From NCBI GenBank assembly GCA_049974825.1, contig JBNGDJ010000091.1, forward strand, positions 1 through 9,655: DNA of 9,655 nt, in the 5' to 3' direction. The DNA is from JBKHDT01 sp049974825. GTDB taxonomy: Bacteria > Pseudomonadota > Gammaproteobacteria > Halothiobacillales > Halothiobacillaceae. Below the pieces are notes generated by a model. The model saw nothing but the letters and a program-made list of their open reading frames with translations. It had not been told where the DNA came from and did not search any database. The translations under genes and the position numbers were made by a program. Shown here one piece after another: positions 1 to 6,092 of the stretch. Each line of letters starts with the position of its first letter. The stretch's first letter is position 1.

Positions 1-2
1 AT

Positions 3-22
3 TTGGGGCATCCATGCCCCAA
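3..22. repeat. Perfect inverted repeat downstream of nadN
   Basis: The arms TTGGGGCAT (3-11) and ATGCCCCAA (14-22) are exact reverse complements around a 2-base centre. The hairpin lies 54 bases past the nadN stop, so it could be part of that gene's transcription terminator. A T-run on the minus strand would fall outside the window, so this cannot be decided. Its centre, CATCCATG, is also the centre of the hairpin at 9581-9604, which suggests a link to the dispersed repeat described below. Confidence 0.6.
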
Positions 23-24
23 TC

Positions 25-55
25 GGGAATCTGAAGCATTCGTGCAGAGATTCCC
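25..55 (-). repeat. Hairpin containing a fragment of the dispersed repeat (copy C)
   Basis: Bases 39-55, read on the minus strand, give GGGAATCTCTGCACGAA. This matches the start of the 86-base repeat at 9570-9655 at 16 of 17 positions. The rest of the element is not recognisable here. The piece sits inside its own hairpin: GGGAATCT (25-32) pairs with AGATTCCC (48-55), followed by an internal loop and a 3-base inner stem GCA/TGC closed by a four-base loop (TTCG on plus, CGAA on minus). It starts 21 bases after the nadN stop codon and points the same way relative to its gene as the two longer copies. It could be a decayed copy or a separately evolved 3'-end hairpin. Confidence 0.55.
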
Positions 56-75
56 AAGCCAGCTGCCAGCGGGCT

Positions 76-1959
76 TCAGCAGCTCGGGTTCTGGCTGTGA
101 TTGCAGCCTTCGCTGTCGGTGAACTGCTGGGTGCTGTATTCCTCGCGGGGCAGCTTGCGCAGCGCCTGTCCTTGCTCGGTCAGCGACTTGACGTAGTCCA
201 CGAAGCCCTGGGCATACTCCGAGTAGATGTCTTCTGAACGACCGTCTTCGGTGACGCGGCCAAAGGTCAGGTAGCCGTCCCGACCGCTGCTGATGAAGTC
301 GTTGGTGACCACCCGGTAGTTGCGCGCCGTGTCAATCGGCTGCCAGCTGCCTGCCAGGCGAGGATTGACTTCAACCTGGCTGATCCGCTGGCCGCGCGGC
401 TGGGACACATCGACGTGGTAGCGCAGGCCAGAAGCATAGGGGTAGGCGCCACTCGAACCGCCGTTGTCGTAGATGTTCGCCAGAGTGTCCTCAAGGACCT
501 CAACGATCTCCGCACCGGTCATGGTCAGGACGACCATGTTGTTGGCAAACGGCAGCAGGGTGTAGGCATCGGCGATGGTGAACTCGCCTGCCGGGATATT
601 GATCCGCACGCCCCCACCGTTCTGGATGGCCATGTCGGCGGAGGGCTCCTTCATCAGGAAGGCCTTGGCGACAATGTTGGAAATGTCCGAACCCAGCTCG
701 TAGGTGTCGGCCGGTTCGCAGAGCGGTGCGCCCCGGTTGTCGCCGGGAATCCGGGCAAGGCAGAGGTTCTCTTCCACCTGGCCGATTACGGTCTGCTTGA
801 GCACGTCCACCTGCTCGTCGTAGCCGGCCAGCAGGTTGGTGGCGGTGCTGTCGGCTGCAACGGCGCGCACTTCCGGCAGGGCGGTCAGCCGCTCAAGCAC
901 CACGGCCTGATCCGCCGCATTCAGTGTGACCTCGTCACCGTTGATCTCGGCGGTGAAGCTGGCGCCGTCGATCGGCATGACCGGGCTGCCACTGCATTTG
1001 ACGACCTTGCCGGCTTCATCGAAAGACACGTCAAGACGCCCGAGCACCTGAGTGTATTCCCAGGCCTGGACCACGCAGGCCGTGTCGCCATCGGCATTGG
1101 TGACCACAGTGGGGTAGGGGCCCTCGGGGTCGAAACCCAGACCCTGCAGGTTTTCTCCGCCCAGCAGAGTGTGCGAGTCGCCACCCACGACCACGTCCAC
1201 GCCCCGGAGGTTCTGTGCCAGGGCTTTTTCATTGCTGTACTGGTAGTGCGTCAGCAGGATGATCTTGTCGATGCCCTGTCCGGTCAGCTCGTCGATGTAC
1301 TTCTGGGCGGTCTCGGTCTCGTCGAGGAACTGCGTGCCCGGCAGCGGCTGGGAAGAGTTCTTGGTCTTGCCGGCGATGTCGATCCCGATAATGCCGATCT
1401 TTTGGCCGTCGCGCTCGATGACAGTGTAGGGGCTGATCCGGCCGCGGACGGGTGAATCGGCGGCTGGTACGACGTTGGCGCCGAGGACCGGGGTCTGGCA
1501 GCTGCCGGAGTGCAGGTAATCGATGAAGCGGGCCAGACCCGCGTCACTGTCGTCGAACTCGTGGTTGCCGACGGTGAAGGCATCGAAGCAGATGCGGTTC
1601 ATCATGGCGGCATCGGCTTCACCCTCGAACAGTGTGTAGTAGAGCGTTCCGGTAATGGCGTCGCCAGCATGCAGTTTCAGCACATTGCCGGATTCGGCGG
1701 CCAGTTCCTCGACCAGGCCGATCATCCGCGGGTAGCCACCGTAACGGACGGACACCTCGCCTTCGTCCGGCGTGACGGACAGCGGCAGGCCGGAGACGTC
1801 AAGGTCGAAGTCGTGCTCTTCGAGGTGGGAGTGATGGTCGTTGATGTGCAGGATGGTGACGTCCAGCGGTGTGCCTTGGTCGTCATCCGAACTGCAGGCA
1901 ACCAGTGTCGCCAGGGCAGCGGCAAGAGCCGATGCCCGCCATGCGTTCTTACGGATCAT
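76..1959 (-). CDS. nadN: NadN-family NAD pyrophosphatase/5'-nucleotidase lipoprotein
   Basis: 627 residues from the ATG at 1959, chosen because AGAGGA (1969-1974) sits 9 bases upstream; a start 36 bases further upstream lacks such support. Residues 1-22 form a lipoprotein signal ending in the lipobox LVAC (Cys22), followed by Ser-Ser, which favours outer-membrane sorting. The N-terminal metallophosphatase domain shows the expected metal ligands: D41 and H43 (NDHH), D100 (HAGD), N132 and H133 with D136 (GNHEFD), H238 (LTH), and D261/H263 (GDSH). The C-terminal 5'-nucleotidase domain has NGGGVR (447-452), PFANN (F471) and GRDGY (Y563), where the base-stacking aromatics sit. HAGDAITGTLYYTLF and GDSH resemble Haemophilus NadN more than UshA. 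The family hydrolyses NAD to NMN and AMP and dephosphorylates nucleotides outside the inner membrane, for salvage. A broader UshA-like specificity cannot be excluded. Confidence 0.85.
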   Translation of the reverse strand: MIRKNAWRASALAAALATLVACSSDDDQGTPLDVTILHINDHHSHLEEHDFDLDVSGLPLSVTPDEGEVSVRYGGYPRMIGLVEELAAESGNVLKLHAGDAITGTLYYTLFEGEADAAMMNRICFDAFTVGNHEFDDSDAGLARFIDYLHSGSCQTPVLGANVVPAADSPVRGRISPYTVIERDGQKIGIIGIDIAGKTKNSSQPLPGTQFLDETETAQKYIDELTGQGIDKIILLTHYQYSNEKALAQNLRGVDVVVGGDSHTLLGGENLQGLGFDPEGPYPTVVTNADGDTACVVQAWEYTQVLGRLDVSFDEAGKVVKCSGSPVMPIDGASFTAEINGDEVTLNAADQAVVLERLTALPEVRAVAADSTATNLLAGYDEQVDVLKQTVIGQVEENLCLARIPGDNRGAPLCEPADTYELGSDISNIVAKAFLMKEPSADMAIQNGGGVRINIPAGEFTIADAYTLLPFANNMVVLTMTGAEIVEVLEDTLANIYDNGGSSGAYPYASGLRYHVDVSQPRGQRISQVEVNPRLAGSWQPIDTARNYRVVTNDFISSGRDGYLTFGRVTEDGRSEDIYSEYAQGFVDYVKSLTEQGQALRKLPREEYSTQQFTDSEGCNHSQNPSC

Positions 1960-2155
1960 GACGGAATTTCCTCTTGTGGGGTAGCGGGGGAGCAAACAGT
2001 CTGGTTGACGCTAACCACCGTTTCTTTCCGTCATGTGTCGGTTCTGTTTCAGGCGAATGAACAGATTGCGGGGGGGTGATGATTTCCGGATCGCTCCCGG
2101 GTGCCGAGGGCGCTTCAACCCTTGGCGATGTCCGTGACCCCCTGTACCTCCCTGC
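1960..2155. other. Gap between the HDOD gene and nadN
   Basis: These 196 bases hold the nadN ribosome binding site (1969-1974) and an imperfect inverted repeat: CTGTTTCA (2044-2051) against TGAACAG (2058-2064), with one unpaired T and a GGCGAA loop. I see no convincing sigma-70 promoter for nadN and no T-tailed terminator for the HDOD gene. Read-through from the upstream gene is therefore possible. Confidence 0.45.
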
Positions 2156-3604
2156 CTATCGTGTGGTTTTGGCCTTGATGGCCAGTGCCGCCTGGTTGCG
2201 GAGGGTGCGCAGGGCGGTGGCATTCTCGCTGTGGAACACAGCCTGGCGTCCCTCCAGATAGAACAGCCCCAGCGGCGCACGGTTGATGTAGATGGGGTAC
2301 AGCATGGCGCAGTCGGCCTGCTGGCGGAATTGCCAGTCCAGAATGCTGTCGGAGGGCATCGACGGGCGCACGATCTGCCGGTCGTCGCCGGTTTGGAAAA
2401 TCTCCGCGATCCGGCTGGCTTCGTGCAGGGAGACATTCATGTAGTCGCGCAGCGATGCGTATTCCTTGCCAAAGCCCATCCGCGGGTGCAGCTGCCACTG
2501 CTTGCGGTTGAGCATGAACAGGACCGACAGATCCAGATCAAGGCCCTGGTGCATCCCTTCAAGGATTGAGAGGAATACCTCCCCGAGCTCGTACTCCCCG
2601 GTCAGCAGCTGGGTGATGTCCTGAATGCTCTTGACCAGCAGCTCGGAGCGCTCAAGCTTCGGCGGTTCCTCGAAGTCCTTAGGCACCGGCTGGTCGCCCT
2701 TGAGCCCAACCCGGGCGAGAAACGCCGGTGTGCCGTGCTCCTTGGCCAGAAGGACTCGATATTCGACGATGCGATCCCTGGCGCCCTTGGTGGCCTTTTC
2801 CAGTTGCTTGCGGTCGAGGCCCGCTTCGCGGGCCAGCTCCGCCATCTGCTCCTGCATCTGTTCGTAGCTGTCCGCCGTTGCAATGACCGAGGAGCAGTCC
2901 TTGGCGACCTGCGCCAGGCGCAGGGCGCGGGCGGCCGGATCCAGCCGGCTGATCTTGCCTTCTTGGTGATGGGTGGTCAGAAAGCGTCTTGAGGTTTCCG
3001 GCATGCCCCACTGTTCGCAGACGTCCCTTGCGAGCGCGACGGGAAGCACACCAATAACCTTCTGGATGGCCGTTTCTTCGGACAGACCCTCGCCGTGCAT
3101 CATCCGCTGGATATCCGCCAGCTCGTCCTGAGCATGCCGGTAAACCAGAAGTGCGCCGAAGTCCTGGAACAGGGCGCAGAGAAACATTTCTTCCGGGGAC
3201 AGGCCGCCAAGCTGGTTGGCGAGGTTCTGTGCCAGGAAGGCTTGATGCAGCGCCTGCAGAAAGCGGCTTTGCAGCAGCTGGCCATAGCGTTTGGACTTGA
3301 TGTGCTCAAACAGCGAGAGCGCCAGCGCCGAGCTGCGTACCTCGTCGAAGCCCAGCAGCACAACGGCTCGCGAGACCGTCTGGATTGGGCCGCCCATGTG
3401 GCGATACTGGGCCGCGTTGGCCAGCCGGAGCATGCGGTTGGTCAATGCCGGGTCGCGCAGGATCATGGCCGCCAGCTCGTTGGCTGAGCTGAACTCATCG
3501 TCTACCAGCCGATAGACCTCTTGCACAGTGCGCGCAAAGGCGGGGAAGTCCGGGTTGGCGGAAATCTTCTTGAGCAGTTTCTGGTAGGCGTTGGCTGGCG
3601 CCAT
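2156..3604 (-). CDS. HDOD-domain signalling protein with C-terminal GAF-like domain
   Basis: 482 residues from the ATG at 3604. The reading frame is open further upstream, but the promoter at 3640-3668 and the usual domain start argue for this codon. Residues about 12-215 are an HDOD domain, with the characteristic segments NPDFPAF, ILRDPALTNRMLRLANAAQY and the helix VSRAVVLLGFDEVRSSALALS. The HD metal-binding doublet is replaced by Gln-Asp (147-148, ALFQDFG), as is usual for HDOD proteins, so hydrolase activity is unlikely. Residues 240-290 are helical and charged. Residues about 320-480 look like a GAF sensor domain (VLFMLNRKQWQLHPRMGFG, PIYINRAPLGLFYLEG). Known HDOD proteins act in signalling, motility, biofilm or stress control, often as scaffolds. 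The signal and partners cannot be read from the sequence. There is no signal peptide or membrane segment, so it should be cytoplasmic. Confidence 0.85.
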   Translation of the reverse strand: MAPANAYQKLLKKISANPDFPAFARTVQEVYRLVDDEFSSANELAAMILRDPALTNRMLRLANAAQYRHMGGPIQTVSRAVVLLGFDEVRSSALALSLFEHIKSKRYGQLLQSRFLQALHQAFLAQNLANQLGGLSPEEMFLCALFQDFGALLVYRHAQDELADIQRMMHGEGLSEETAIQKVIGVLPVALARDVCEQWGMPETSRRFLTTHHQEGKISRLDPAARALRLAQVAKDCSSVIATADSYEQMQEQMAELAREAGLDRKQLEKATKGARDRIVEYRVLLAKEHGTPAFLARVGLKGDQPVPKDFEEPPKLERSELLVKSIQDITQLLTGEYELGEVFLSILEGMHQGLDLDLSVLFMLNRKQWQLHPRMGFGKEYASLRDYMNVSLHEASRIAEIFQTGDDRQIVRPSMPSDSILDWQFRQQADCAMLYPIYINRAPLGLFYLEGRQAVFHSENATALRTLRNQAALAIKAKTTR

Positions 3605-3611
3605 AAGGGCG

Positions 3612-3637
3612 GGCGGTCCTGAGATCGTTGAACCGCC
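3612..3637 (-). promoter_or_regulatory. 5'-leader hairpin of the HDOD gene
   Basis: On the minus strand GGCGGT (3637-3632) and ACCGCC (3617-3612) are complementary around a 14-base loop. The only Shine-Dalgarno-like bases, AGGA, lie at the loop/stem edge, 12 bases before the ATG. If transcription starts where the promoter predicts, this hairpin is at the very 5' end of the mRNA. It could stabilise the message or affect ribosome access. Only one 6-base stem supports it. Confidence 0.35.
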
Positions 3638-3639
3638 GA

Positions 3640-3668
3640 ATGATAGCATCACCGGACACCGCTGTAAT
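3640..3668 (-). promoter_or_regulatory. Sigma-70-type promoter for the HDOD gene
   Basis: Read on the minus strand there is ATTACA (-35, 3668-3663), a 17-base spacer and TATCAT (-10, 3645-3640). A TG lies one base before the -10 (TGCTATCAT), the extended -10 form. The predicted start is near 3633, about 29 bases before the ATG at 3604. The match is by eye, with 4 of 6 and 5 of 6 consensus bases and ideal spacing. Confidence 0.5.
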
Positions 3669-3734
3669 CGCCGGATTCGCGCGCCCGACTGCCCTGCCGC
3701 ACAATGCCGCAAGCCATTGAATCGCGGAGCCCGG

Positions 3735-3820
3735 GGCGAGCATGTATCGGTCAGGGCGTGTCTGAACGCGGAGCTGGCGCAAGCCCGCGAAGCCATGGAT
3801 GGATTTGTGCAGAGTCTCCC
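3735..3820 (-). repeat. 86-base dispersed intergenic repeat, copy A
   Basis: It aligns without gaps to the reverse complement of 9570-9655, with about 10 mismatches in 86. Shared blocks include CATGTATCGG (3741-3750), GGGCGTGTCTGAACGCG (3754-3770) and AGCCATGGATGG (3791-3802). Strand is given in the sense that starts GGGAGACTCTGCAC. In that sense it begins 30 bases after the mpg stop codon. The first hairpin, perfect in copy B, is damaged here by one-sided changes, while the outer GGGC/GCCC pairing and the core of the second hairpin remain. The alignment ends sharply at 3820, and its other limit is unknown because copy B runs into the window edge. Short reading frames crossing it are most likely not genes. 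Confidence 0.85.
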
Positions 3821-3830
3821 CTGGCCGACC

Positions 3831-3848
3831 CATGCACCGCGATGCATG
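3831..3848. repeat. Small inverted repeat at the mpg 3' end
   Basis: CATGCA (3831-3836) and TGCATG (3843-3848) are complementary around a 6-base loop, immediately after the mpg stop codon. No T-run follows on the minus strand, so it is at best a weak 3'-end structure and is not called a terminator. Confidence 0.35.
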
Positions 3849-3849
3849 A

Positions 3850-4473
3850 TCAAGAGGGGCTTTGCGCGGAGTTTTCCTGAACAGCCGGCAGCAGGCGAAA
3901 GCGCCAGGGGGCAAGTCGGTCGACTGGATCGGCATAGTCAATGCCGATTCTTGGCCCCGTGACTACCGGCCGCTTCGGCGGCAATTTGCACCGAGCCAGC
4001 CAGAGTCCACTTCCCAGGGTCAGGTCATGGCCGTCTTGGGAGCGGTCGATTGCCAAAGCGCGGCTCAGTTTGCCGGGCCCGTCGGTCAGGCGCCGTTCGG
4101 GCACCGGTCGCAGGCGTTTCATGGTTTCGATGCCCGCAATGGGTTCAAGGGCGCGGATCAGTACGCCGGCAGGGTAATCCGCCCGGTCGGTGACGACGTT
4201 GAACAGGTCATGGATTCCGTAAACCAGGTAAACATAGGCATGGCCCGGAGGGCCAAACAGCGAACGGGTCCTTGCGGTGCATCCCCGGGCGCCATGGCAG
4301 GCGGTGTCGGTAGGACCATCATAGGCCTCGGTTTCGATGATCCGTCCGGCCAGCCGGGTCCCGTCGTCCAGCTCCCTGACCAGCAGGCAGCCCAGCAGGT
4401 CGCGCGCGACATCCAATGTGCCCCGGGCGTAGAAGTCGCGCGGAATCGGTTCGAGGTGGGTCAGGGCTGGCAT
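3850..4473 (-). CDS. mpg: Alkyladenine (3-methyladenine) DNA glycosylase, AAG/MPG family
   Basis: 207 residues, the normal length for bacterial AAG. This monofunctional base-excision enzyme cuts the N-glycosidic bond of 3-methyladenine, hypoxanthine and other damaged purines, leaving an abasic site. Residues known from the human enzyme are all present: catalytic Glu49 in IETEAYDGP (human E125), Tyr51 (Y127), His60 (H136), Asn92 in YGIHDLFN (N169) and Arg107 in LIRALEP (R182). GPGKLSRAL (132-140) is also typical. The ATG at 4473 is preferred because MPALTHLEPIPRDFYA begins at the usual distance from the first domain residues. An in-frame ATG at 4500, with a weak GGA behind it, is the alternative. 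Its start overlaps the end of the thioredoxin-like gene by 13 bases, so translation is probably coupled. No mpg promoter of its own is visible. Confidence 0.92.
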   Translation of the reverse strand: MPALTHLEPIPRDFYARGTLDVARDLLGCLLVRELDDGTRLAGRIIETEAYDGPTDTACHGARGCTARTRSLFGPPGHAYVYLVYGIHDLFNVVTDRADYPAGVLIRALEPIAGIETMKRLRPVPERRLTDGPGKLSRALAIDRSQDGHDLTLGSGLWLARCKLPPKRPVVTGPRIGIDYADPVDRLAPWRFRLLPAVQENSAQSPS

Positions 4474-4952
4474 TCCGGCAACATCGGGTCCTCGATGCAA
4501 GATTCCGCGGTGCGCAGAGCGCGATCGATCTGCCCGCCGTAGAGGTCATAGTTGGCTACACCGACCACGGCCCGACCGAGCTGTTCGCCTTCCGGCCCCA
4601 GAAAGACCAGGGTGGGCGCAAGGCGGATGCCGAATGTCTCGGCGAAGGCACGGTCGCGGACCTGCTCGCCTGCCTCGTCGATCAGGGTGCGGCCGGTATC
4701 AAGGCCGACACGCCGGAAGAGGGTTCGTTTGGCATACTCCGAATTGCGGCTCAACGGTTCGAGAAAGCTCGACTCGACCTCGTGGCAGTAATGGCAGTAG
4801 CTTGCGTGAAAGAACACCAGCATCGGCACCTGACGTTCCTGCATGGTTGCCAGGTCCGCAGGCAGATTTTCCAGCTCGGGGATCTGGTCGGCACGCAGCG
4901 GAGCCGACAAGGCCAGCAGGGCGACTGTGATAATGTAGAAAATTCGTTGCAT
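4461..4952 (-). CDS. Secreted thioredoxin-fold protein (SoxW-like)
   Basis: 163 residues from the ATG at 4952. A start 54 bases upstream is open but would lie in front of the likely -10 element. Residues 1-21 are a signal peptide (MQRIF, hydrophobic YIITVALLALSA, then PLRA before Asp22), so the mature protein should be periplasmic. The thioredoxin fold is shown by VPMLVFFHASYCHYCHEVE, with the redox pair Cys53-His-Tyr-Cys56, and by the cis-proline loop LAPTLVF (Pro113). It resembles small SoxW/Thioredoxin_7-type proteins that pass electrons or reshuffle disulfides in the periplasm. The substrate cannot be told. Two further cysteines, C152 and C161, lie in the last 12 residues and may form a second disulfide. 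It is first in a two-gene unit with mpg, although the two functions have no obvious link. Confidence 0.82.
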   Translation of the reverse strand: MQRIFYIITVALLALSAPLRADQIPELENLPADLATMQERQVPMLVFFHASYCHYCHEVESSFLEPLSRNSEYAKRTLFRRVGLDTGRTLIDEAGEQVRDRAFAETFGIRLAPTLVFLGPEGEQLGRAVVGVANYDLYGGQIDRALRTAESCIEDPMLPECQP

Positions 4953-4978
4953 TCCGTCGTTTCCGTCTTGAGCTGCGG

Positions 4979-5007
4979 ATTGTACCTGCGGGCGCCCCAA
5001 CGTCACA
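4979..5007 (-). promoter_or_regulatory. Possible promoter for the thioredoxin-like gene and mpg
   Basis: On the minus strand TACAAT (4984-4979) matches the -10 consensus at 5 of 6 bases and lies 26 bases before the chosen ATG at 4952. The hexamer 17 bases upstream is TGTGAC, a poor -35. The predicted leader is about 20 bases long, which fits the downstream start codon and not the one at 5006. Confidence 0.4.
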
Positions 5008-5029
5008 GCCGCGCAAGCGGTTGAGATGG

Positions 5030-5048
5030 CGCAAGTCGTCCGCGGGTC
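5030..5048. repeat. 19-base near-repeat, copy upstream of hemC
   Basis: CGCAAGTCGTCCGCGGGTC recurs at 6875-6893 as CGCGAGTCGTCCGCGGGTC, upstream of hemX, a match of 18 in 19. Both copies are in non-coding DNA on the same strand, 70 to 110 bases before a hem gene. It may be a shared binding site or chance in GC-rich DNA. Confidence 0.4.
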
Positions 5049-5060
5049 TGACGCGAACGA

Positions 5061-5097
5061 CGTCCTCGAAAAAACCCAAGGACGGGGCTTTTCGAGG
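5061..5097 (+). promoter_or_regulatory. hemC leader hairpin with a competing fold
   Basis: CCTCGAAAA (5064-5072) and TTTTCGAGG (5089-5097) are perfect 9-base arms. Inside them CCC (5075-5077) can pair with GGG (5084-5086). A second helix, CGTCCT (5061-5066) with AGGACG (5079-5084), would use bases 5064-5066 and 5084 and so cannot coexist with the first. The structure ends 20 bases before the first possible hemC start. The T-run lies inside the stem rather than after it, so it does not look like a normal terminator. Confidence 0.45.
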
Positions 5098-5117
5098 TTC
5101 CCCTGCTTGTATCGTCA

Positions 5118-6092
5118 ATGACCGTCGGGAGTCGACCCTTGGACCAATTGGACCAGCAGACCGCCAAAGAATATCCCCCGCTTCGCATTGCCACTCGGGA
5201 AAGCCCGCTTGCCCTCTGGCAGGCCGAGCATGTTGCCGCGCAACTGCGGCAGTTGCACCCGGGCCTGACCGTCGAGCTTGTTGGCATGACCACGCGTGGC
5301 GACCAGTGGCTCGACAGCCCGCTCTCCAAGCTTGGAGGCAAGGGGCTGTTCGTCAAGGAACTCGAAATGGCGATGATGGAGAACCGTGCCGACATCGCCG
5401 TGCATTCCATGAAGGACGTGCCGATGCATTTTCCCGAGGGGCTCTCGCTGATCGCGATCCTTGAGGGGGATGATCCACGGGACGCCTTTGTGTCCAATCA
5501 ATACGGCAGTCTGGACGAGATGCCCGAGGGCGCACGAGTCGGGACTTCCTCGCTGCGGCGGGAAACACAGGTCCGCGATCGCTTTCCTCACCTGGAGGTA
5601 CTGCCCCTGCGCGGCAATATCAACACGCGGCTGGCCAAGCTGGACCGAGGCGACTTCGACGCCATTATCCTCGCGGCCTCCGGACTCAAGCGCATGGCGT
5701 TTCATGACCGGCTGACCGCCTGTCTATCGCCGGAAGAGTCGCTGCCGGCGGTTGGCCAGGGCGCCCTAGGTATCGAGGCGCGGGTGGAGGATGACTGGGT
5801 GCGCGAACTGATCGAGCCGCTGATCCATCGCGACACCACGGTTCGGATCACGGCCGAGCGGGCGCTCAATACCCGTCTCAATGGGGGTTGTCAGGTGCCG
5901 ATCGCCGGGTACGCGGAGCTTTTCGAGGACCGTCTGCGCCTGCGGGCGCTGGTGGGCCGGCCCGACGGCAGCCTGACCCTGCGTGACGAAATCGAGGGCC
6001 CGCAGGCCGAGACCGAGCAGCTGGGCATTGCCTTGGCCGACCGGCTTCTTGCTGCTGGCGCGGACGAGATTCTCGCGGCGATCCGTGACTGA
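5118..6092 (+). CDS. hemC: Hydroxymethylbilane synthase (porphobilinogen deaminase)
   Basis: 324 residues from the ATG at 5118. It polymerises four porphobilinogens into hydroxymethylbilane in the cytoplasm, the step before ring closure. The sequence aligns almost without gaps to E. coli HemC: LRIATRESPLALWQA, GGKGLFVKELE, HSMKDVP with catalytic Asp100 (E. coli D84), GTSSLRR (substrate-binding arginines), LPLRGNINTRL, and GGCQVP with Cys258 (E. coli C242), which carries the dipyrromethane cofactor. The N-terminus is 16 residues longer than in E. coli and the ATG has no ribosome binding site. An in-frame TTG at 5139 has GGGAG at 5127-5131, 7 bases upstream, and gives 317 residues, so it may be the true start. 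The outer ATG is kept here as the conservative limit. No clear promoter is seen in the 165-base divergent gap. The stop overlaps hemD. Confidence 0.97.
   Translation: MTVGSRPLDQLDQQTAKEYPPLRIATRESPLALWQAEHVAAQLRQLHPGLTVELVGMTTRGDQWLDSPLSKLGGKGLFVKELEMAMMENRADIAVHSMKDVPMHFPEGLSLIAILEGDDPRDAFVSNQYGSLDEMPEGARVGTSSLRRETQVRDRFPHLEVLPLRGNINTRLAKLDRGDFDAIILAASGLKRMAFHDRLTACLSPEESLPAVGQGALGIEARVEDDWVRELIEPLIHRDTTVRITAERALNTRLNGGCQVPIAGYAELFEDRLRLRALVGRPDGSLTLRDEIEGPQAETEQLGIALADRLLAAGADEILAAIRD
5127..5131 (+). promoter_or_regulatory. Shine-Dalgarno favouring a TTG start for hemC
   Basis: GGGAG ends 7 bases before the in-frame TTG at 5139-5141. The ATG at 5118 is preceded by CCCCTGCTTGTATCGTCA, with nothing resembling a binding site. 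Starting at the TTG removes seven residues that have no counterpart in E. coli HemC. Confidence 0.5.

Noticed and set aside
1171..1182. GDSH in place of the GHSQ/GHSH metal motif of UshA as a possible novel active site
   Set aside because: Haemophilus NadN, as I recall its sequence, also has GDSH, so this looks like a subfamily feature rather than a mutation.
415..1455. 346-residue open frame on the plus strand
   Set aside because: It is antisense to nadN, whose motifs and frame are unambiguous. Long antisense frames are expected in GC-rich coding DNA, and it shows no recognisable domain.
3735..3820. Repeat copy as a transposon or CRISPR unit
   Set aside because: No transposase, target-site duplication or regular spacing is visible. 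Only two long copies and one fragment exist here, with whole genes between them.
3495..3962. Small open frames on both strands across 3605-3849
   Set aside because: They cross the dispersed repeat and run into neighbouring genes. Related peptides such as MDGFVQS appear at both repeat copies only because the DNA is repeated.
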